From Rhizobium chutanense (GTDB taxonomy: Bacteria > Pseudomonadota > Alphaproteobacteria > Rhizobiales > Rhizobiaceae): DNA of 64,000 nucleotides. Position numbers and translations under genes: made by a program. Shown in pieces: positions 8,041 through 15,046 of the stretch. Location: NCBI RefSeq assembly GCF_002531935.1, contig NZ_NWSV01000010.1, positions 119,551 through 183,550 on the forward strand, given 5' to 3'. The notes beneath the pieces are model-generated. The model did not search any database. It saw nothing but the letters and a program-made list of their open reading frames with translations, and had not been told where the DNA came from. The first letter of the stretch is position 1. Each line of letters starts with the position of its first letter.

Positions 8041-9630
8041 TCACGATCCGGCGACCTCGGGCGCGGCTTCGTCCAGTGCGGCGATTGCCTCCTTAAGGGC
8101 GGTCCTGACCCGGAGGCGATCGGCAGGCTCCAGCCGGCTCATGTCCAGATGCAGGTCGAGACCCGCGAGGTGCTCGCTGAGGACGCGGCTCTTGTGATCC
8201 GCACCGAGCGTCAGTCCATCCACAGCATAGGGCACGATCTCGCGTTGAATGCCCTTCATCGTGATCGGCGGGAGGGAATGGGCATCGACGATTTCGTTGA
8301 CCAGCGCATAGGTTTCGTAGCTGATGACGATTTCCCCGCCCTGGGCGATGGATTGCAGCCTGGCTGCGAGATTGGCCTCGGCCCCGATGATCGTATAGTC
8401 CATGCGGTCGTTGCTGCCGAAATTGCCGACATTGCAATAGCCGCTGTTGATGCCCATGCGGACCACGAACGGCTCCTCGGTGCCGTTTCTGCGCCACCTG
8501 TCCTTGAGTTCTCCGAGTCGGCGCTGCATGTCGACCGCCATGCGCAGGCAGGCTTTCGCATCCTCCTCCGGCCCTTTCGTTTCCGGGTCGCCGAAAAAGA
8601 CCAGCATCGCATCGCCGATGAACTTGTCCACCGTGCCGCCATGGGCCAGAGCGATGTTCGACATCTCCGTCAGATATTCGTTGAGCATTTCCGTCAGGGC
8701 TTCCGGCTGCAGGCGCTCGGTCGTCGCGGTGAAATCCTTGATGTCGGAGAAGAAGATCGTCAGGCGCTTGCGCTCGGTGTGGACGACGACGTCCTTCTGC
8801 CCGGAGAAGATGCTTTTGTAGATCTGCGGCGAGAGATAACGCGAAATCTTCAGGGAAACGCTGGCGAGGAATTCGTTTGCCGCTTCCAAATCCAGATTGG
8901 CGCTGTGGATAGCGCGCGCCTGCTGGCGCTGGAGCAGAATGAAGCTGATGCCGATAACGGCGACGAACAGAAAATAACAGAGCAGATATTTGAAGGCGAA
9001 GACGTTGCCGGCATAAGGCTGCCGGATGATGACCTCCTGAATGCCGCGCACGTCGCCCACCTTCCAATCTGTCTTCGGACTTTCGGGATGGCTGTTGTGG
9101 CAGGCAACGCAGGCCTGGCCCATGACCACCGGGGTGATGAAGCGCAAAGTATCGGTCAATCCGACACGGGTGAGGTCGGTCGGCGTCTGCTGCGGATCGG
9201 CGCGCAAGGCGGCAAGCGCTTTCGTCTCGAATTGGTCGAGGTCGTGGGATGCGCGGCTCTTGAACGGCAGGTCGGAGACGAAACGGTAGGTGATATTGGC
9301 CTGCTGCTCCTTGATGACGTCGCCGAGTTCCAGGGAAAGTGTTGCCGGCAGCGGGATGGCGCCCGATATATTGGCATAGTTGTGAGAGACAACAGTGCCT
9401 TCGGTCGCGCCGCTGGCATGGGCAGCCAGAACGCGGCCCACGACATTGGCGGAATAATAGGAGCGGATGCTTGAAATCAGCGAGCTCATGTCTCGGGCCT
9501 GATGCCGCAGGGTATTGCCCGAGAGATCGCTGATATCGAGCCAGACGGCAAGCGGCAGCCCCGCGAGCATTGCCAGCACCACGACAATCAGCCAGTAGCC
9601 GCTCCTACGCGCGGCGGTTTCGGAAATCAC
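8041..9630 (-). CDS. Membrane class III adenylate/guanylate cyclase with periplasmic CxxCH (DUF3365-like) domain
   Basis: 529 residues. Helix at about 12-32, a periplasmic domain of about 180 residues, helix at about 213-234, then a short linker and the cyclase domain (about 285-460). The periplasmic part carries C-V-A-C-H at 174-178 followed by N-S-H-P-E-S-P-K, a c-type heme attachment motif at the place expected in DUF3365/Tll0287-like domains. The cyclase has both metal-binding Asp segments, F-S-D-I-K-D-F (D296) and K-F-I-G-D-A, plus N-V-G-N-F-G-S and N-L-A-A-R-L-Q. It likely couples a redox or gas signal at heme to cAMP or cGMP; the ligand is inferred. It is divergent from the CHASE2 cyclase 257 bp away. 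Confidence 0.88.
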   Translation of the reverse strand: MISETAARRSGYWLIVVVLAMLAGLPLAVWLDISDLSGNTLRHQARDMSSLISSIRSYYSANVVGRVLAAHASGATEGTVVSHNYANISGAIPLPATLSLELGDVIKEQQANITYRFVSDLPFKSRASHDLDQFETKALAALRADPQQTPTDLTRVGLTDTLRFITPVVMGQACVACHNSHPESPKTDWKVGDVRGIQEVIIRQPYAGNVFAFKYLLCYFLFVAVIGISFILLQRQQARAIHSANLDLEAANEFLASVSLKISRYLSPQIYKSIFSGQKDVVVHTERKRLTIFFSDIKDFTATTERLQPEALTEMLNEYLTEMSNIALAHGGTVDKFIGDAMLVFFGDPETKGPEEDAKACLRMAVDMQRRLGELKDRWRRNGTEEPFVVRMGINSGYCNVGNFGSNDRMDYTIIGAEANLAARLQSIAQGGEIVISYETYALVNEIVDAHSLPPITMKGIQREIVPYAVDGLTLGADHKSRVLSEHLAGLDLHLDMSRLEPADRLRVRTALKEAIAALDEAAPEVAGS

Positions 9631-9887
9631 GGGCGTCCCTCATGCTTCTCTGGAAAGGCATTCGATCTTCGATCGCTACAAGAACATTTCGCCGCCTGCC
9701 CGGCAAGATCGAAGCCTTGCCATCCGGCCAGAACGGAAGGCGTGACCGCATCGAAGGCGCCGCCCGGGGCGCCTGACGGAAGACGGAACGGGAGAGGGCG
9801 AAAAGAGAGGCCGGGATTGCATCGGCGAATGGTGTTTGGCGCGAAAGCGGCGTAGCCTGTCTGCCGGCAGGGGACACCGGTGAGATC

Positions 9888-12059
9888 ATGACGCGCGCGC
9901 AGCAAATCGGTGTCGTTATCGGCCTGGCGATCGTGGCTCTGCTCACGATCCTGCGGGCAGGCGATCCCGGTCTTTTCAAGCTGATCCGCGGCGTAACGTT
10001 CGATGAGTATCAGCGGCTGGTTCCGAGGACATTCAAGCCGATGCCGGTCCGTGTCATCGACATCGATGAGGCCTCATTGCGCGAATTCGGCCAATGGCCC
10101 TGGCCGCGGGACCGGCTGGCTCTCCTGGTGGACCGGCTTTCTGAAATGGGTGCCGCGGCCATCGCCTTCGACGTTCTCTTCTCCGAGCCGGACCGGTTGT
10201 CGCCGCGCAATGTCTTGCGCGAGGCGGCCGGGATCGACCCTTCGCTGGCCGAAAAACTGCCCGACAATGACGAGATATTCGCCCGCTCGATCGCCGAAAA
10301 GCCCGTCGTGCTCGGCTTCGGCCTTTCCAACGAGGGCAATTACCGGCCGCCCGTCAAGGCGGGTTTCGCGTTCACGGGCGAAAGCCCCGTCTCGGCTCCG
10401 CCCTATCTTGGCGCCTCGACGCCGCTCAGGCCTCAATTGGAGGCAAATGCGGCGGGGCTCGGCCACATCAGCCTCAACCCCGGAAATCCTTCGCCGGTGG
10501 TACGGGCGGTCCCGCTGTTCCTGACCGACGGAGAACAGCTCTACCCGAATCTCGCCGTCGAGGCGTTGCGTGTCGCGCAGGGAGCCTCGACCTATGTTCT
10601 ATCGGGTGCGCCCGACCGCGCCGGAATCATGACATCGGCAAAGATCGGGGATTTCATCGTGCCGCTGACGGCGGCGGGCGAACTCTGGCTCTATGTCACT
10701 CCCGATCGTGCCGAGCGGTATATCTCCGCCCGGCAGGTGCTAGCGCCTGAGGGAGCCTCCGCGGAGACGGCAGCCGCTATCGAAGGCAGCATCGTCTTCG
10801 TCGGCACATCGGCGGCCGGCTTGCAGGACATTCGCGTCACAGCGCTCGGCGAGAACGTTCCCGGCGTTTCGCTGCATGCGCAAGCCGTCGAGCAAATCCT
10901 TTCCGGCCAGTTCCTGTCCCGGCCCGACTGGGCGGATGGGCTCGAAATCCTTGTCATCGCCGTGCTCGGATGCCTGCTCGTCGTGGTGACGACCTTCGTC
11001 AGCCCCGCCGTCGCGCTGGTTTGCGGCCTGTTGATCACGGCAATGGCGCTGGTGGCGTCGTGGCTTTCCTTTCTTTATGCCGGGCTTCTTCTCGATCCGC
11101 TGGCACCGATCATCAGCGGATCGATCATCCACTTCGCCGCGACGTCGTTCAAGATCCTGGTGATCGACCGAGAGCGGCGCGAAGTACGGCGCGCCTTCGG
11201 GCATTATCTTTCACCGTCGCTGCTCCACCGCATCGAGCATAACCGCGATGCATTGCGTCTCGGCGGAGACGACCGCGAGCTGACGGTCATGTTCGTCGAT
11301 GTCAGGAACTTCACCGAGATCAGCGAGAGACTGGCGCCGACGGATGTCGTGGCCTTCCTGAATACGCTGCTCGATGCGCTCAGCCGTCATGTCGTGGCCA
11401 ATGAAGGCACGCTCGACAAGTTCATCGGCGATTCGATCATGGCGTTCTGGAATGCGCCCGTCGATGTGGCGGATCACCAAACAAAGGCGGTTCGCACGGC
11501 ACTTGCCATGCGCGAGACGCTCGCCGAACTGAACGCCGGCGACGCCTTCGGCTTCGGGGCCAATCAGGAGGTCGGGATCGGCATCGGCATCCATACCGGC
11601 CTTGCCTGCGTCGGCAATATGGGCGCCAAGACCCGCTTCAACTATTCGGCCGTCGGAGACGCGGTTAACGTCGCGGCCCGTATCGAATCGTCCTGCAAGG
11701 AGGTCGGCTTCGATATCCTCATTTCCGACAGCACGGCGCGGTCGGTGCAGGGAATGGCGCTGATCGATGCCGGCGCGCTCCCGCTCAAGGGGAAAAGCAA
11801 CCGGACACAGATCCTTGCCGTCGTCGGCGACGAACGCGTTGCAGCATCCGCCGAATTTTCAGCCCTTGTCGTCGTCCACCAGCAGTTGATGCAGGCCCTG
11901 CAATCGCATTCCAGGAACAGCCGGAAGCTCATGGGTACGGCCAAGCTGAGGGCGGTGCAGGTGACCGTCGGCCTAGCGGAATTCTATAAGCGCATATCCG
12001 GCAGGACCGATCATTTCCGGGAAGTGCCCGAAAGGGTGGAAAAAAGCGCCGCAGACTGA
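9888..12059 (+). CDS. CHASE2-domain class III adenylate/guanylate cyclase
   Basis: 723 residues. An N-terminal membrane helix (about 7-24) precedes an extracytoplasmic CHASE2 domain (about 45-340) with hallmarks V-R-V-I-D-I-D-E-A-S, W-P-W-P-R-D and F-V-G-T-S-A-A-G-L-Q-D. Three hydrophobic helices follow at about 347-425. The cytoplasmic cyclase catalytic domain starts near residue 460: V-M-F-V-D-V-R-N-F-T, K-F-I-G-D-S-I-M-A-F-W, N-M-G-A-K-T-R-F-N-Y and N-V-A-A-R-I-E, so both metal-binding Asp residues are present. It should make a cyclic nucleotide in response to an unknown periplasmic cue. Its stop is only 6 bp from the stop of the convergent FecR-domain gene, a pairing often seen with CHASE2 proteins. 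Confidence 0.9.
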   Translation: MTRAQQIGVVIGLAIVALLTILRAGDPGLFKLIRGVTFDEYQRLVPRTFKPMPVRVIDIDEASLREFGQWPWPRDRLALLVDRLSEMGAAAIAFDVLFSEPDRLSPRNVLREAAGIDPSLAEKLPDNDEIFARSIAEKPVVLGFGLSNEGNYRPPVKAGFAFTGESPVSAPPYLGASTPLRPQLEANAAGLGHISLNPGNPSPVVRAVPLFLTDGEQLYPNLAVEALRVAQGASTYVLSGAPDRAGIMTSAKIGDFIVPLTAAGELWLYVTPDRAERYISARQVLAPEGASAETAAAIEGSIVFVGTSAAGLQDIRVTALGENVPGVSLHAQAVEQILSGQFLSRPDWADGLEILVIAVLGCLLVVVTTFVSPAVALVCGLLITAMALVASWLSFLYAGLLLDPLAPIISGSIIHFAATSFKILVIDRERREVRRAFGHYLSPSLLHRIEHNRDALRLGGDDRELTVMFVDVRNFTEISERLAPTDVVAFLNTLLDALSRHVVANEGTLDKFIGDSIMAFWNAPVDVADHQTKAVRTALAMRETLAELNAGDAFGFGANQEVGIGIGIHTGLACVGNMGAKTRFNYSAVGDAVNVAARIESSCKEVGFDILISDSTARSVQGMALIDAGALPLKGKSNRTQILAVVGDERVAASAEFSALVVVHQQLMQALQSHSRNSRKLMGTAKLRAVQVTVGLAEFYKRISGRTDHFREVPERVEKSAAD

Positions 12060-12065
12060 CGGGCC

Positions 12066-13076
12066 TCAGCGGCCGCGATTGAAATTCCGGCCTCTGTCGT
12101 GGTTGCGATCGTTGTCATGATCACGATCGCGATGTCCATGATGGTCGCGGTCGTGGTCACGATGATCCTCGCCGTGGTTTCCCGGCTTGCCGTCATCGTC
12201 ATGCCGGCCATGACCCTCGTGCTTGTCAGGCCTATCCGGTTTGTCATGGTGCGGCCCGTCATGGTGCGGTTTGTCATGGTGCGGCGGGTCGGTCTTGTTC
12301 GGCCGCTCCTTTTGCGGCTCGGCCTGTCTCTGTGGCGGATCCTGTCTTTGCGGGACAGGCGCAACGGCCGGCGGAGGCTGCTGTCTGTCTTTTCTCTCCG
12401 GCGCGACTGACGCCATATTGCAGCCGCCGATCATGCCGATGCCGCCTGCAAGCCGCTGGTTGCCGGAGAGAAAGGGGAGGGCGCGGGAATTTCCGAGCGT
12501 ATCGAGAATGCTGGGATCGACCCGGCGTGCTGCCGACATATTGCCGTTCGGCTTGGCCACCACACAATCGCAGCGCTGCTGCAACTGCCGGCAGCCGCCC
12601 GGGCCGCAAAACCGGGCCGCGCCATTCAACAGGACAACGGCGGTCGTGCCATCCGGGCCGACATAGAAATCGAAAGCGGTGCCGCGCACGCCGATCGTGC
12701 CGGCGGGCGTCAGGATCTGGTAGGCCGAGGAGTTGGAATTGCCGCTCACCCAGCGGAAAGTTCCCTTCGCCGCTCTGATGGTGAGCTGCTTTACCGATTG
12801 TGAATCATCGAAGACATATTTGTCGATGACGACCGAGGAGCCCCAGCCCACCGCAAGCTTGGTGCCGTCGCGGAACAGGAACTGGCCGAGGCCTGATGGG
12901 GATGTCTTGATGCGCTCGTTGCGATGAACGCTGGCGTCGACCTCGATCGGGCCGCTCTGTCCCGTCACCTCCGTCTTGATGACGACGGCTTGGCCGACGG
13001 GCTCGGCGGCAAGTGCCGCTTGCGCGCCGGCGATGACAACGCAAAGCGCCAAGAGTAATGAACGCCGACCCCACAT
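12066..13076 (-). CDS. FecR-domain exported protein with His/Asp-rich C-terminal tail
   Basis: 336 residues with a signal peptide (basic start, hydrophobic 7-22, cleavage after A-L-A-A). The FecR-type domain spans roughly residues 40-160, including L-F-R-D-G-T-K-L-A-V-G, R-A-A-K-G-T-F-R-W and I-L-T-P-A-G-T-I-G-V-R-G-T-A-F. Then come a Cys-containing segment (C-G-P-G-G-C-R-Q with C-D-C), a Pro/Gln-rich linker near 233-260 and a tail from about 265 of repeated P-H-H-D-K and D-H-D-R units. That tail could bind divalent metals. This is not an iron-dicitrate sigma regulator: there is no sigma factor beside it and it is secreted. It is convergent with the CHASE2 cyclase. Confidence 0.85.
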   Translation of the reverse strand: MWGRRSLLLALCVVIAGAQAALAAEPVGQAVVIKTEVTGQSGPIEVDASVHRNERIKTSPSGLGQFLFRDGTKLAVGWGSSVVIDKYVFDDSQSVKQLTIRAAKGTFRWVSGNSNSSAYQILTPAGTIGVRGTAFDFYVGPDGTTAVVLLNGAARFCGPGGCRQLQQRCDCVVAKPNGNMSAARRVDPSILDTLGNSRALPFLSGNQRLAGGIGMIGGCNMASVAPERKDRQQPPPAVAPVPQRQDPPQRQAEPQKERPNKTDPPHHDKPHHDGPHHDKPDRPDKHEGHGRHDDDGKPGNHGEDHRDHDRDHHGHRDRDHDNDRNHDRGRNFNRGR

Positions 13077-13371
13077 GATACAGGAACCCCGGGAACATGG
13101 GGTGAATTAACATTTTAGTAACTGCTTGTCTTCTTGCCCAGTTGGGCTAGGACCCGGCCGCAGGCCCAGGAAGGTTGGTTGCCTCCTCTGCTGCGCGGCC
13201 TTCGGAAACAGCGCGTGATGTCGCCCCGAAAACCGCGCGCTTTTCGGCATCATGTCGCTTAGTGTCAAAAGTAAAGCGTTCGGCTGTCGCAAAAGAGCCG
13301 TTGTGCCGCATTTGGATTTGCGATTTGTATGGGCACGGAGAACAGCCCTTTCCCGAAGGAGAAGAAGGCGG
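13077..13371. other. Divergent intergenic region between FecR-domain gene and soxB
   Basis: 295 bp that must hold the promoters of both divergent units. I see a short inverted repeat CGAAAA/TTTTCG near 13230-13250 but no convincing riboswitch, including no glycine-riboswitch core, and no clear -35/-10 pair. A purine-rich GAAGGAGAAG lies just before soxB. Confidence 0.4.
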
Positions 13372-14625
13372 ATGCGGAAATATTCGGTTTTTGCCGTGGC
13401 GAGGGAGGCCCTTCGGGGCCATAGGGGCTGGGAGAAGCAGTGGACTTCGCCGGAGCCTCGCGCCGAATACGATGTGGTCATCATCGGCGGCGGCGGCCAC
13501 GGGCTGGGTGCTGCCTATTATCTCGCCAAGGAGCATGGCATCACCAATGTGGCGGTGATCGAGAAAGGCTGGCTCGGCGGCGGCAATACCGGCCGCAATA
13601 CCACGATCATTCGTTCGAATTATCTCTACGAAGAGAGCATGCACATTTACGAGCATTCGATGAAGCTCTGGGAGGGGCTTTCTCAGGAACTCAACTACAA
13701 TGTGATGTATTCGCCGCGCGGCGTGATGATGCTCTCGCACAACATCCACGACCAGCAGTCGTTCAAGCGGCATATCCACGCCAACCGGCTCTACGGCATC
13801 GACAATGAATGGCTGACGCCGGAGCAGGCCAAGGCCTATTGTCCGCCTCTCGACATCTCGGCCAGCGCGCGTTATCCGATCAACGGTGCGGCACTGCAGC
13901 GGCGCGGCGGCACGGCGCGGCATGACGCGGTTGCCTGGGGTTATGCGCGCGCCGCCTCCGATCGCGGCGTGCACATCATCCAGAATTGCGAAGTGACCGG
14001 CATCCGCCGCGGCCCCGACGGACGGGTGACCGGGGTCGAGACCTCGCGCGGCTTCATCGGCGCCAAAAAGGTCGCGGTGTCGGCGGCCGGCCATACGACG
14101 ACCATCATGAAGATGGCCGACGTGCGCGTGCCGCTGCAATCGAGCCCGCTGCAGGCGCTGGTCTCCGAGCCGCTGAAACCGATCTTTCCCTGCGTCGTCA
14201 TGTCGAACACGGTGCATGCCTATATCTCCCAGTCCGACAAGGGAGAGCTCGTCATCGGCGCCGGCACCGACCAGTATAATTCCTATTCCCAGACCGGCGG
14301 GCTGCAGATCATCACGCATACGCTCGATGCTATCTGCGAACTCTTCCCGATGTTCCGGCGCGTCAAGATGATGCGGCAATGGGGCGGCATCGTCGACAAT
14401 ACGCCGGACCGTTCGGCGATCCAGTCGAAGACGCCGGTTCCCGGGCTCTACGTCAATTGCGGCTGGGGCACCGGCGGCTTCAAGGCGACCCCGGGCTCGG
14501 CCAATCTCTTCGCGCATCTGATTGCCCGCGACGAGCCGCACAAGTTCAATGCCGGGCTGACGCTGGAGCGTTTCCGCACCGGCCGGCTGATCGACGAAGC
14601 GGCGGCGGCGGCGGTGGCGCACTGA
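13372..14625 (+). CDS. soxB: Sarcosine oxidase subunit beta
   Basis: 417 residues. SoxB is the catalytic flavoprotein subunit of heterotetrameric sarcosine oxidase. The enzyme oxidatively demethylates sarcosine to glycine and passes the one-carbon unit to tetrahydrofolate. Features: the M-R-K-Y-S-V-F family start, dinucleotide-binding V-V-I-I-G-G-G-G-H-G-L-G near residues 35-46, E-K-G-W-L-G-G-G-N-T-G-R-N-T-T-I-I-R (flavin region), and late C-G-W-G-T-G-G-F-K-A-T-P-G. ATG 13372 is preferred over the upstream frame from 13252: it has a GAAGGAGAAG leader and a protein start typical of the family. It is first in soxB-soxD-soxA-soxG. Confidence 0.95.
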   Translation: MRKYSVFAVAREALRGHRGWEKQWTSPEPRAEYDVVIIGGGGHGLGAAYYLAKEHGITNVAVIEKGWLGGGNTGRNTTIIRSNYLYEESMHIYEHSMKLWEGLSQELNYNVMYSPRGVMMLSHNIHDQQSFKRHIHANRLYGIDNEWLTPEQAKAYCPPLDISASARYPINGAALQRRGGTARHDAVAWGYARAASDRGVHIIQNCEVTGIRRGPDGRVTGVETSRGFIGAKKVAVSAAGHTTTIMKMADVRVPLQSSPLQALVSEPLKPIFPCVVMSNTVHAYISQSDKGELVIGAGTDQYNSYSQTGGLQIITHTLDAICELFPMFRRVKMMRQWGGIVDNTPDRSAIQSKTPVPGLYVNCGWGTGGFKATPGSANLFAHLIARDEPHKFNAGLTLERFRTGRLIDEAAAAAVAH

Positions 14626-14704
14626 TGACGTTCATTATGGCCGAGATTTTGTGGGGGAGCGTTACGTTCCCCGTTGCACCGACCCTATGCGCCGGGAGGC
14701 TTAC

Positions 14705-15046
14705 ATGCTGCTGATCCATTGCCCTTACTGCCAGGAAGAGCGCTCCGAGCTGGAATTCCGTGGTGCAGGTGACGCGCATATCGCGCGGCCCACCGATATC
14801 GCCTCGATCTCGGACGAGGAATTCGAGGCCTATTTCTTTCTGCGCGATAATCCGAAGGGGCTGATCTTCGAACGCTGGCGCCATATTCACGGCTGCGGAC
14901 GCTTCTTCAACGCGGCGCGCGATACGGTGACCGACAAGTTCATCATGACCTACAAGGCGGGTGAGCCGAAACCGGAGATCGGGGCTGCCGCCAAGCAGCA
15001 TGGGCCTGTCGAGACATATGAAGCCTTGGAAGGAGAGGCGCAATGA
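14705..15046 (+). CDS. soxD: Sarcosine oxidase subunit delta
   Basis: 113 residues, the small zinc-containing subunit of heterotetrameric sarcosine oxidase. The N-terminal M-L-L-I-H-C-P-Y-C (Cys6 and Cys9) and the later H-I-H-G-C-G-R-F-F (His60-Cys64) give the four zinc ligands expected for the family. Also visible are R-S-E-L-E-F-x-G-A-G and R-D-T-V-T-D-K-F. ATG 14705 is chosen because the conserved start begins there; the frame from 14651 adds unrelated residues. It lies 79 bp after soxB, and its stop overlaps the soxA start by four bases (ATGA). Confidence 0.93.
   Translation: MLLIHCPYCQEERSELEFRGAGDAHIARPTDIASISDEEFEAYFFLRDNPKGLIFERWRHIHGCGRFFNAARDTVTDKFIMTYKAGEPKPEIGAAAKQHGPVETYEALEGEAQ

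Noticed and set aside
12066..13076. FecR protein as a sigma-factor regulator of iron uptake
   Set aside because: There is no ECF sigma factor or TonB receptor next to it, and the protein has a signal peptide rather than an N-terminal cytoplasmic anti-sigma region.
13077..13371. Possible riboswitch before soxBDAG
   Set aside because: Glycine-riboswitch-like upstream control would be plausible, but I could not find the conserved core or a tandem aptamer fold.
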